Source of the DNA: Microbotryomycetes sp. JL201
Lineage: Eukaryota; Basidiomycota; Microbotryomycetes
Length of the DNA: 64,000 bases
NCBI GenBank assembly: GCA_033819885.1
Contig: JAQYUZ010000008.1
Location: 248,001-312,000, forward strand
Direction: 5' to 3'
Position 1 is the stretch's first letter, and every line of letters starts with the position of its first letter. Below the pieces are notes generated by a model. The model worked only from the letters and a program-made list of their open reading frames with translations. It searched no databases and was not told the origin of the DNA. Positions 47,855-57,945 of the stretch are shown here, piece after piece. Both the position numbers and the translations under genes were made by a program.

Positions 47855-48804
47855 ATGGTAAGTTGTGTCTCTTGCACGACAGCTGCGAGTCCCAAGCTCG
47901 CCCGCATCGGCATGGCATTTCGTACCGGCGCGAAACGGGTCACGCGCGCACTCTGGTGCTTGAGAGCTAGCCCTGCGATGGGTATACACCTTTGCCACGG
48001 CTCTCATTGACTGCTGAGAATCTCATGAGCCTGTCGCTGTCGTGTATTTTCGAGGCGCTGAGAGTACATGCCCCGTGTGCACGCTAAAACCAAGATCCGA
48101 GCCAGCCACTTTCGTCTTGCACGAGACTGAATTGACAATCTGGTTCACTGTAGGTTTCTGAACGATCAATTCGCCTGGTCCATCTGCCGCTGTTCGTGCT
48201 CATCCTGCTCGCGGGCATCGTCGCCCTCGCCGTAAGTTCTTTGACGTGGTCTAGACTCTTCTCAACTGGTACCAGAAATTCCTATTCTTCGCGAGGTCTG
48301 ACTGCGTTCAAATATACAAACAGATCTCTGGCTCACTCGTCGGCCATTACAACTCTGTCGGTTACCCCAACATCAGTTATCGCGACCGAATTCGGATCTT
48401 GCTCGTTGCGAGTATTTGGAGCGTCGCCACAGCTTTGTACTTGTTGGTCGGCGTGACTGTCGCCGCAAGTCATGTCGCTTTCGGCATCATGGCACACATC
48501 GTCACTCTTGCTATCAGTTTCATTCTTTACTTGATGTGAGTTGCCGTCGCTTCAGATACGTGAAAGCCAAAGGTGAATCTGAACTCGATGATTCTCCAGC
48601 GGTTCTGCATCATTGACGGCTTTGACGAACGGAACAAATTGCGGTTCGGTCGATTGGTCAAGGTGCAACATTGTCAAAGGTCTCGTCGTCATTTCTTGGA
48701 TCGAAACCATTTTCGTCTTTGTCGCTCTCATCTTCGTGTTTGCGCTCGGTGTAAAGGCCAGGTCAGGTGCCGGTATGCGCAAGGCAGCTCTGACCGAGGC
48801 TTGA
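47855..48804 (+). CDS. MARVEL-like four-helix membrane protein
   Basis: Exons 47855-47857, 48154-48231, 48324-48535 and 48600-48804 give 165 residues. Four hydrophobic helices are visible: LPLFVLILLAGIVALA, IRILLVASIWSVATALYLLV, HVAFGIMAHIVTLAISFILY and WIETIFVFVALIFVFALG. NCGSVDWSRCN lies between helices three and four, a Cys-containing loop common in fungal MARVEL proteins. Such proteins sit in the plasma membrane or sorting vesicles. The first coding exon appears to be only the ATG, followed at once by GTAAGT; the intron after it is 296 nt, much longer than others here. Upstream ATGs do not give an open frame when spliced. The start is therefore less certain than the rest. Confidence 0.8.
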
Positions 48805-48994
48805 AAGATCCGACGTCTTATCTCAAACCAGTAGCACACTGCCGTCACCTTCCGGGCTTCGGTCACGTTTCAATCTCGCCCCTGGTGTCTCATATTCACT
48901 CATACAAGCTCAAAGCAATTTAATACTGATATTCCCAATCGTAATTCTGCTCGTACCCTCTTTACCCATAATGCAACGAGAACTCATATTCTCC

Positions 48995-50173
48995 TCAGAC
49001 TTTTGAAGTGCCCAACAACCTTGCGAAGAGCACCCAAGCAACCCAACGTGGCAACCTTTCCAATACCCAAAAGATCCAGCTGTTTCCACCCGCAGAGTAG
49101 TACGTGCTTGGATGACGTTTCAAAGCTCTTTGAACAATGCCTTTGGCCAAATCTGAAGCGGGAATCGATCTAATTTCTTGACCTGCTGAAGCTCGTTTGG
49201 CGATGTATTTCGTAACATGTTTGTAAAGAGAATCTTGACCGGGTTCAGAAAAGCACAAGTGTCAGTATTCAAAAAAAAAAAGCATACAAAATCGAGCGAG
49301 GCAAGCGCGAGCCTGCAATTGACTGACTTTCGGGCATGTCGAACGAAGCCAGTTGTTTTTTACCAAAGTTGCTCCTGATCGAACCGGGCGCGACGAGCAT
49401 GACGTCGATGCCTAAGAAATACGCATCAATGTCAGGGAGGGTGTACTCGAGAGCGAAAGTTTCTGATTCGTCGTAAGGTGCGCTTACCAAAGTTTTTGAC
49501 TTCCATGCGAAGAGCTTCTGTCCAGCTGTGAAGTGCAGCCTTTGAAGATGCGTAAACTCCTGCCCACTAAAAAGTTTGACACATCGGGAGAATGTCAGCA
49601 CCTGGAAGAAACGCCTCGTGTCCCCGGGAAGGAGAAAAAGGTCACGTACGGGAGTTGCAATGTTGCCAACGATGGACCCAATATTGACTACAAGTCCAGA
49701 CTTGCGTTTGATCATGTGAGGCACGACGGCCTGTGTCACCCTCGCCACGCCAAACACGTTTGCCTCGTACGTCTGGCGCATGTCTTCTGGTTTGAAATCG
49801 AGTAAGGCGCCCGTTCCACCTGCTCCAGCGTTATTGACGAGAATGTCAATTTTGCCAAGTTTGTCAAGAGCGGTCGAAACGCATTGCTTGACAGAGTCAT
49901 CAGACAAGACGTCCAGTTCGAGCTTTGTGACGAATGGGCCCGTAAGAGCCGACATGGATGATTCGCGGCGAGCCGTGGCAACAACGTGACATCCCTTGTC
50001 CAAGAATGCCTGGCAAATGGCGGATCTGTATGGCGAGATGGTCAGACTGGAGCCGACTCAGGAGCGCGAGAGGGCACGTGACATGACGAGAGCAGGAATA
50101 CTTGCCCGATGCCGCCGTCGCTGCTGCCGGTGACGAGCACTACTTTGCGAGGTGAAGATTGTGACAGTGCCAT
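48995..50173 (-). CDS. AYR1: Ayr1-like short-chain dehydrogenase (1-acyl-DHAP reductase)
   Basis: Predicted to reduce 1-acyl-dihydroxyacetone phosphate with NADPH on lipid droplets/ER, in glycerolipid synthesis. Exons 50173-50106, 50025-49650, 49566-49488, 49411-49328 and 49233-48995 give 281 residues. The nucleotide site VTGSSDGGIGSAI is formed across the first splice, where the donor is GC. NNAGAGG, the catalytic Ser region VVNIGSIVG and YASSKAALH (Tyr-x3-Lys) follow. VMLVAPGSIRSNF is typical of the Ayr1 subgroup, and the C-terminal hydrophobic-basic part (WIFWVLERLPRWVAWVL) suits membrane or droplet binding. The last acceptor (AAG at 49234) is the weakest. Other SDRs act on steroids or retinoids, so substrate is inferred. 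Confidence 0.9.
50026..50105 (-). other. GC-AG intron (AYR1)
   Basis: Donor CGG|GCAAGT, acceptor ATACAG. It gives GGIGSAICQAF; the alternative GT donor two bases on breaks the frame. Confidence 0.82.
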
Positions 50174-50402
50174 CTTGTTTTGTGTGGGTGGGAGAGAACA
50201 AGCTGACCAAATCGCAGTTGACCCCGGCAACTGCTGCAGCCGACCTGGGTCACACAGTGGTAAGAGTGAGCGCGGGGCAAGTCTTTGGATCCTATCCTGT
50301 CTCGTTGGCCGAGTCCGAACTTGCACTCAGCAATGACGAGTGAGCCCCTGTCGGCGCGGTTGAGCGACGAACGAGCGCGTGCAATCGACTCTTGCGGACG
50401 CG

Positions 50403-51947
50403 ATGCACCTGTCGACGCCGCCGCAGCCTCGGTTCAGACCCTCGACGTCAAGTGGCTCAGGGACACCGTACACGCCGACGAATGCGAGGTCGCGCGGCGT
50501 GTTTCGACCGAGTCAGCTCGGCGCGACTGCTTCGACTACGGCCACAGACTCGTCGGATGATGGCAGCAGCAGTCAGACACCAAGGAGAAGGCTCATGAGA
50601 GACAGAGGCACACCCGTCGGAAAGTTGCTCGCGAGGGAGGGCATGTCGGCGACACCAGCGAGGGCCAGTCCGCGCAAGGTCAGGCACCGCTCATGGACAC
50701 AAAAGTGAGCACGGCATAGAGAATCTCGCACGCACAAAACAGTCTAGTGACAGATCACCCTCCGCAACAGAGCTCAGGACTGGCCTGCCAACTTTATCAT
50801 GTCGGTAGAGACGAGCATTCAACTTTGGTCATTCGACTCTGCAGCCTACCCGGCCGCCGTCGCCTTGCACGTCGTCCATTTGGTCGTCCGGCTGCCTGTT
50901 CTGACGGCTGCCCTCCCGCCGTGGCTCAGGATCGGGTCCCATGCGTCAGCGACCTCATCACGGTTCTACGCCACAGCCCAGGAACTCGCAGACGCAGACG
51001 CACGCTTGGCCGCCCTTCAGCGACAGGCGTCGGGTCATTTGTCATGGTCATGGATGGTATGACATGACTATCGCTCATGGAGAGGCGCGGCCTGACGCAC
51101 AACTTTGCTATCGGACATAGGCTGCTGGCGTCTCTGTCGTACTGGTTCTGCTTTCGGTGGTCAACACCGCATACCTGTTCTCACGGAGACGGAAATACCA
51201 ACTCGTGCTGAGAAAAGTCAGTCTGGGGTCTGCTGGCATCGTGCAGCAAAGCACTCACGCCTGCTCGAAACGACGCAGGACCCCCTCGCTTCGCCTAATG
51301 CGCGTACGGCCAATCTCGATTTTGCCTCGACGACGGACACGCCGACGCTGTTTGCACGCATCAAGCGCACCGTTGTGAACCGATTCAAGACCCCTCGAGA
51401 GCACACGCCCCAGCAATTTCAGGTGCAAGAGCTCAATGTGTGGACGCCGGACCACGTGCAGTGGTCGTTGCGCTTGTTCATGTGAGCCGAGGCGAGATCG
51501 TGTGGGACGGGCTCTCATTTTTGACATTTTTTTTTACGTCTTTTCAGGGTCTATCCGCCACCAGTTGCTCTCATGTACCACGTAGTGACACCATCGAGCT
51601 TTTTGCCGTTTGTCGTGACGGGTTCGGCCACTGTCGCACTGGCGTGGTTTCTCGTGCACTTGTTCACTACATTGCTGTCTGACCGCGCGCTTCTCCAAGC
51701 CGAAGTCATGCACGAATATAACGCCAAGTTTGTCAACCCTCGATTGTTTGTGGCCAAGCGAGACGCCGCAACATCAACGTCCGACCTCGAATTTGCAGAG
51801 TGGCGCAGTGCAATGGCCGAGGACCAGCGTGGACCCGACAGTGGGCGAGCTGTGTCTGTTTACTCTGCTACCGAGAGCGAGCTGGGCACGGACGCGATGG
51901 ATGCGCTGGTCAGGGGATCGGGTCGCAAGCCGAGGCGCAGGCCATAG
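50403..51947 (+). CDS. Nur1-like nuclear-rim membrane protein
   Basis: Resembles Nur1, a partner of Heh1/Src1 at the inner nuclear membrane that tethers rDNA and silent chromatin. Exons 50403-50704, 50771-51056, 51121-51216, 51279-51481 and 51548-51947 give 428 residues. The N-terminal 105 residues are Ser/Thr/Arg-rich and basic. Hydrophobic helices are near 125-145 (AAYPAAVALHVVHLVVRLPV), 197-215 (AAGVSVVLVLLSVVNTAYLF) and 305-335 (ALMYHVVTPSSFLPFVVTGS onwards). NVWTPDHVQWSLRLFMVYPPPVA is the best-conserved stretch and is joined across the last splice. The C-terminal tail is acidic then basic. Membrane layout is clear; Nur1 assignment is moderate. Confidence 0.75.
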
Positions 51948-52113
51948 TTGGCCATTATTTGTCTTTGCTTTGAACGACACGTACACTGCCTTGTTGTAAT
52001 TTTGCGCTTTTCTGGCTGTGCACGCAAAAAGACGCGTCGAGGCGCGTCGTCATAACGAAAGAGCGCGCGATGTTAGTCTGACGTTCTTATCCCGTCCCAG
52101 GCGCGAGCTCGCC

Positions 52114-53300
52114 ATGTCTGACGATCCGATTTCTACGTTGTAAGCTTGGCTCGACTGGACTGCCCTTTGGCGATAGCATGTGCACTACCACTCCGCCTTG
52201 CTTCGGCCCCAAGCTGACGATTGCGACCCCTGCTTGCCAGCTTCTCCGGCGTCGACAACGTCGATTTGTACGAAGTGCTCAAAGTCAAGCGTGACGCGTC
52301 CCAGCAAGACATTAAATCGGCATACCGTCGTCTCGCGCTCGTCCACCACCCAGACAAGGTTGCCGCCAACATTGCATCATCTACATCAACCCTCGAAGAC
52401 GCGAACCTCAAATTTCAACAAATCGGATTCGCATACAGCGTACTGAGCGACGACCAAAGGCGCAAGAGGTACGATGAACAAGGCAAGACGGACGAATTGG
52501 CCAGTGGCAAGACCGAGGCCGAATGGAGAGAGTACTTTAAAGAACTGTGGCAGGGACAAGTGACGACCGAAACTATCGAAAAGTTTGCTCAACACTACAG
52601 AGGCGAGTGGACGATTGTGTTTGATTATGGGTTGTCGTCTGCTTTTCTGGGCTTGGGCTAACAGAAACCGAAATGGAACCCCCTCAACAAAACAGGTTCG
52701 GACGAGGAGAAGCAAGATTTGTTTAATGCTTATAAAACATTTCAAGGCGACATCGAGTCGATATTGAACAATATCATGTGCTCGACTCACGACGACGAAA
52801 CACGGTTCGTCACCTTGATCGATGACGCCATCCATTCGCGCGAATTGCCCAAATTCAAGCAGTGGACAAAATCATCAAAGGATACTAAAGCAAAGCAAAA
52901 GAGAAAACAAAAAGCTCAAGACGAGGCGACAGAAGCGGAAGCGTACGCGAAAGAGTTGGGCGTGTTTGAGCAGTTGAAGAATGGCAAAAAGACAACAGGC
53001 AAAGGAGCTGACAAGACGAGTGGCGGTGGAAAAGATGACGGTGACGACGAGGCTGGATTGAGGGCATTGATTCAAGGCAATCAAAAGAAGCGCATGAGTG
53101 CACTCATGGATTCGCTCGAGGCAAAGTACGGAGGAGCAAACGATGTAGGTAAGAAAACAAAGAAGCGAGCGTCGACCGAGGGAGAGCAAAGCAGTTCAAA
53201 AAAGGGTTCGAAAAAGCAAAAGGAAGAGGAACCATCAGAGGAAGAGTTTCAAAAGATTCAGGCAGAGATCGAATCGCGCAGACGAACAAAGAAGAAATAG
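52114..53300 (+). CDS. DNAJC9-like J-domain protein
   Basis: J-domain co-chaperone of Hsp70; the human relative also binds histones H3-H4. Exons 52114-52139, 52241-52602 and 52696-53300 give 330 residues. The J-domain is at about 16-85 (VDLYEVLKVKRDASQQDIKS, HPD motif in LVHHPDKVA, FAYSVLSDDQRRKRYDEQG). WREYFKELW and then GSDEEKQDLFNAYKTFQGDI, joined over a GC-donor intron, match DNAJC9. The C-terminal 130 residues are a Lys-rich coiled tail (KKTKKRAS, KKGSKKQKEEE) that could bind nucleic acid or histones. Histone binding is inferred only from the family. Confidence 0.91.
52603..52695 (+). other. GC-AG intron (DNAJC9-like)
   Basis: Donor GAG|GCGAGT, acceptor AAACAG. Joins AQHYR to GSDEEK in frame, as in the family; the GT downstream is out of phase. 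Confidence 0.85.
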
Positions 53301-53448
53301 CCTTGTCTTCGCAAATGTTTTTCGTTTCATTGTTTTACCACCTCGTGTCTCGCTTGACTTGCATTGTCGTATTCAGAAGTTGTGGGCCGCTGAAAGATAA
53401 ATGGATATAGGGCAGAGACTACCAGCGTCAAGATCGTATACATGCAGT

Positions 53449-56400
53449 CTAGAGATGAGCTTCTAGGTCCGTCCGAAAGTCACCAACAGCCTCGACAGGC
53501 GGGCCCAATTCCAATTGATGTCTGAAGCTCTCAATTTCTTGCTCGTGTATCTCCTTGACATCACTCGGAAGCGCTGGCACAGTCTCGAGTCGATCGAGCT
53601 CTTGACGAACATGATCGGGCATGTGACTGTCTCGGAAAGCTTGGTCGACGAAAGCCTTCGCTTGAGCTACCGTCGGCTTGGCCTTGAGCAAGCTGTCTTT
53701 CAGACCGGCGACCGCTTCGTCTTCGAGACCTGCCTGACCAATACTCTCGATGAGGGACGCAAGCGCGTCAGGTTGCATCCTCTGCGAGCGCATCAAAATA
53801 GACAGCTTGGCTCTCCTGTTCGACGATGGATGAATATAGCGACGGAAAAAGTCGACAATGTCTTGCTTGGCCAGATCTGATACAAGAGCAGCTTCTCTTT
53901 CGCCTAGTCAACCGAAAAAGTCATGTCAGTCCATAGCCTGAATAAGTCGATCACTGAAAGGAAAAAAAAAAGACTTGCGATGGAAAAAATCGAATGTGCC
54001 GGATTCGATTTCTGCCCAATAACGATTTGATCTGCAGATTGCGAGCCCGTCAGTTGATTCAGCTCCAAAGTCTCTTGTCACTATTCGACGTGCTCTTGAC
54101 CGAGGTTCTTCGGCTTTTCCAACTTTCTGTCAATCAAGCTCTTTTTCTGCTTCTCAAATTCGTCGTCCGTCATCTCTTGCAAATGCTTGTCGACCGCGTC
54201 CGTCCACAACGCCTCGATCCTCTCTTCCAGCACCTCTGCTGTCTTTTCACTCTGCACGACGACTCTGAATCCTTGAACAGAGTTTGACGTCCAACTCGAA
54301 GACTGCACAATGTACCCGAGCTGTTCTTTCGTTCGCAGGGTCGAAAAAACTGGCACTTTGGCGATCTGCGCAAACAAATGTAATCGGACGAGCTCATCGT
54401 GATTCGAGACGGTTCCGACTTGGTAGTAGACGACTGCAGCAGAGTTGACGTTTTCAGGAGATGGGACAACGGGCCTATAAGCGAGGTTCGAGCCGATGGG
54501 CAGAATAAGTGCACGGTGGTAATCACTCTCGCCGCTTGCGGTGGCGCTCAGGCTCGTCTCGACGAGTTTGAGCATCTCGAGAGCGTCCTGCAGGCGAGTC
54601 ACCGTGAGATCAGAACCGGTTTCGCCAATTTGAAGAGGATCAGGACTCACGTCGCGGTTAAAATTGCCGTGCACGAGACCGTCAACCGTCAGTTGGCGAA
54701 ATAGTCGCTTTCCGTGCTCCTCGACATCCCGAGGCATCAAGCCTGTGCCCACGAGTCAATATCGCCATACGCATCTCAACAACTAGTGCAGCACACCTGT
54801 CAATGCCTCCAACCTTTCATCAAAGGTCCAGTGCGTTTGCCTTGTCAAATGTCTCAAGTGCGAATCGGCCAAGCCTGACGGATTGCTCAACTTGACATTC
54901 TTGTACGCCCTCGTCAATCGATCATGAACGAGCTTGAACTGGTTCTCATCCTCTACTCTGAAAGACTTAATCTTGTCTAGCACGACTTTGAGCAAGACTG
55001 GAAGTTTATCATTGTAGCCGGAAACGACGATTTGGAGACCGTCAGGTTCGTAGCCGACGCTGTAACCTACTCCAGCGAGAGTGGCTGCGTATGTGTACTC
55101 GTTGAGAGCTTCTTCAACAAGCGTCGTAAATAGTTGCGACTTGATCGCCGCAGAGGGTGTCTCGTCAGCCAGCGGCCTGCTCCGTGTCGCAGTGTCAGCG
55201 GGCGGCCAGGCGATATTCAACCAAAGTGCTCACGTCTTGAGCAAGAAGTATGCATTCGCGCGCGGAACAAGCCAAGTGTCGTCCTTTTTGAAAAACAATC
55301 GGCTCGAGCCAGTCTGCTTGACCAAGCTTGGCCGCTTTGCAGGCTGTCAATGGCAAGCGTTAGCCGAGCGACCATCTGCAATTTGGAGCGAGACTCACAT
55401 GATCAGCTTTCGTGTGGCTGACGAGCTCGAGTCGTTCCGGTATGAAGATATTGGGTCGAGGCAGCGCCAACTTTGCATCTGTGGCTTCTGGCTCGAGCTG
55501 CGGCGGCACGGTTAGTAGGCACAGGCGAAAGATCAAGCCGGCTGCTACGACTTGCATCGAGCACTTTTGAGTCAAGAGGCGAAGTCCGATACTCTGTGCC
55601 ATAGTATGCTTCTCTTTCTTCCCACTGTTCGCTCGGCGACAATGGCTCTTTCGATCCAACAAACACGCGACAGTTTGACGGTTGTAGATCACGCATAAGC
55701 TTGAGTAGAAGATCCGGATCGAATTCGGTAGCAAAGAAGGGCCCGACAAGCAGCTTTTCGGGCGCGTATGAAGACGTTGCCATCCTCGAGGCGAGGCCGT
55801 GAGCGAGTGGCGTCGGTTGGCCTTTTTCTTTGTATCGCCAACTGATTTCGCCAAGCTTGCGCATCTCTTCAGCAGCCCATTCCTGAGGTGGAGTGTTTCG
55901 GAATAGGCGAAGGTACGCAAACACGATCTTGAGGGCTTCGACAAAGTTGTCTTAGAATGCTCAGAGTCAGTGTGCAGCGCGCACTGTTGCCCTTGCACAA
56001 ACTGACTCACTCAGACCAGTTGCAGTCAGGCTGACGTTGATTCTGAAAAAGTCGAAGCCCGCTGCTCCGCCAGAGGAAGAAGCGTCGAGACCAGTAGCCC
56101 ACCCTCTGCGCTTGAGCTCCGACAAGACTGATCCTGGCCCCTCGTCGCCAAGATAATGCGACAAGAACCGACCGGGCTTTGACATTGCGTCCTTTTCAGC
56201 CGATGACCGACAAAAGCATCTGAAGATTGGCTTACCAGGGTAGTCCAATGCTCACTCAAATCGGGCAAAGGAAATTCGATTCTCAGCTGTGGAGTATCCT
56301 TGATCGTCCTGTAGCTGATCATTTGCTGTGAACGTATTGCAAGATGTGAATATGAACCGAATGGCTCGGTTTCTCCAACGCAAAAACTCACTCTCAGCTG

Positions 56401-57727
56401 TTCTTCAGCCAAAGCCGGCGGAAACACATTGCGATCAAGGTTGAGATTTGGTATAGAGGCGTAATTTTGGACGACGACCATCTCGAGCTCTTCCAACGTA
56501 TCTGGTTGAACCACAGTGAGCCTCAGGCTAGCACGTCAAGGCCAGAGACTGACGAGAGCTTAGCACGACAAGGTTCATGAGATTTGCAGAGTAGTGTCGA
56601 GCATACCATTCGATCAATCTGCTTCTGACTAAGGTACCTTGCGAATCAGTGCCTTCCGAGCTTCAGCGATTTTCCAGGCTATGCTCACCATCCTCTCCAT
56701 TGGCTGTCGGCCGCGTCCACAAAGTATCCTTGCTCCCCGTTCCAAACTTCCAGTACGTCCCTCTTCTTGAGCTCGTGTGTTTCCCGAGCTGAAACAACCT
56801 TCTAGCGTCTAATTGCAAGTTTCTCCGAAATTCCGAGTCGACAGCGTTGACTTCTCGTTCTGCGCACGACGCCTCGAATAGCGGGCATTTGAAGAATGCA
56901 GAATGTCGATCCAGAGCTTCGAACAAGGCATGAGGGGCCACGTCAAAGTAATAGTTTGTCTCTTCAAGACTCGTGTAGGCGTTCGATGACCCTGCGTTGG
57001 CTGACAAGAACGTTTTATATGATGATTCCTCGGGAAAGGTCTCTGTCCCAAGAAACAGCATGTGTTCGCAGTAGTGTGCGAGGCTGTGCACAGACAAAGA
57101 TCGGCGTCAGCTGCAGTCAGGACAAGCGTGATCAGTGCTCGGTGGCGACTGACCCTGGCAAATCGTCCTGAACCCGGGACAGAGTCAGCACGTGCGAGGT
57201 CTCGTCTCGATACCACAAAGACCACTCACCGGGTCCGACAGGTGGCCAATATTGACTGACAGAGCCGCAGCAGCCTTGTCAGTCGACTTGTCCGAGATAA
57301 GCAGCGCTCGCAAGCCGTTCTCAAGCGTCAACAGCCTGTCCCAAACTGGGTCAGCTCCCATTCAAATGCTCTGAACAACGTGCCTGACTCGCCTGTATTG
57401 TCTATCGTCGTTTGGGCTCGTTTCTATCGCAGTATCGTCTAAAGCGGCGTACGCTTGCCCGTCTGCACCGCCCGTGCGCTTCGTCCATTGCGCACCCAAG
57501 GTTTCCAAGTTGAAGGAACAGCTCTTGCGGCCGCTGAGTGACGCCGACATGGCAGAAGCGTGCCTTGTTGACCTTGCAAAGATGTCCGTCCGGACGCTCG
57601 GGACTCGCACGACCCCGACCGCGACACAGGACGACGATCGAGGCGACAAAACACGACTGTGAGCTAAAAGTTGTCCAAGTCGAACAGTCGTCGTCAACAA
57701 ACTGCGCCGCGAGCCGACCACGAGCAT
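53449..57727 (-). CDS. STE23: insulin-degrading enzyme / Ste23 (M16 metalloprotease)
   Basis: Large zinc peptidase of the M16A family; yeast Ste23 trims the a-factor precursor. Fifteen exons give 1148 residues. The inverted zinc motif HYCEH is at 155-159 and the third ligand is in [10 protein letters not shown] near 236. [10 protein letters not shown]-like and [61 protein letters not shown] and [15 protein letters not shown] are family landmarks covering all four M16 domains. The first 59 residues (up to a second in-frame ATG at 57550) are Arg-rich and nearly free of acids, like a mitochondrial presequence. Human IDE likewise has two start codons giving mitochondrial and cytosolic forms. Exon 57167-57154 is 14 nt. 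Four introns use GC donors. Confidence 0.95.
53904..53978 (-). other. GC-AG intron 14 of STE23
   Basis: Donor ATC|GCAAGT, acceptor ACTAG. Joins TFDFFH to EREAAL in phase; the GT two bases on gives the wrong frame. Confidence 0.75.
54032..54093 (-). other. GC-AG intron 13 of STE23
   Basis: Donor AGA|GCACGT, branch-like AACTGAC, acceptor CTGCAG. Joins KPKNLGQE to SNRYWAEI, as in Ste23. The donor is weaker than the others, so this is less certain. Confidence 0.6.
55498..55555 (-). other. GC-AG intron 9 of STE23
   Basis: Donor GAT|GCAAGT, branch CTACTAAC, acceptor GCCGCAG. Joins DSKVLD to [10 protein letters not shown] in phase. Confidence 0.75.
57154..57167 (-). other. 14-nt microexon of STE23
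   Basis: GACGATTTGCCAGG sits between a TTCAG acceptor and a GTCAGT donor. It supplies DDLPG directly before LAHYCEH, the zinc motif. Confidence 0.82.
57336..57392 (-). other. GC-AG intron 1 of STE23
   Basis: Donor CAG|GCGAGT, acceptor GGACAG. Joins DDRQYR to [12 protein letters not shown] in phase; GT sites nearby lead to a stop. Confidence 0.82.
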
Positions 57728-57945
57728 GCGCCTAAGCGCAGAGTGGCCAGACCGTTCAAACGCTCGTAGCGACCGAGGCCCACATGAACAATTTCCGGTC
57801 AAGATGGCAGAAGCGAAAAATCGAGGAAACAAGTTATTATACAAGCACAATCTGCCGCGGCAAATAACAAGAACACAAACAAAATCAAACACAATCTGGC
57901 CGACCAGGTGGCAAACAACCGAGACAAGCACAGCACACGACATGC

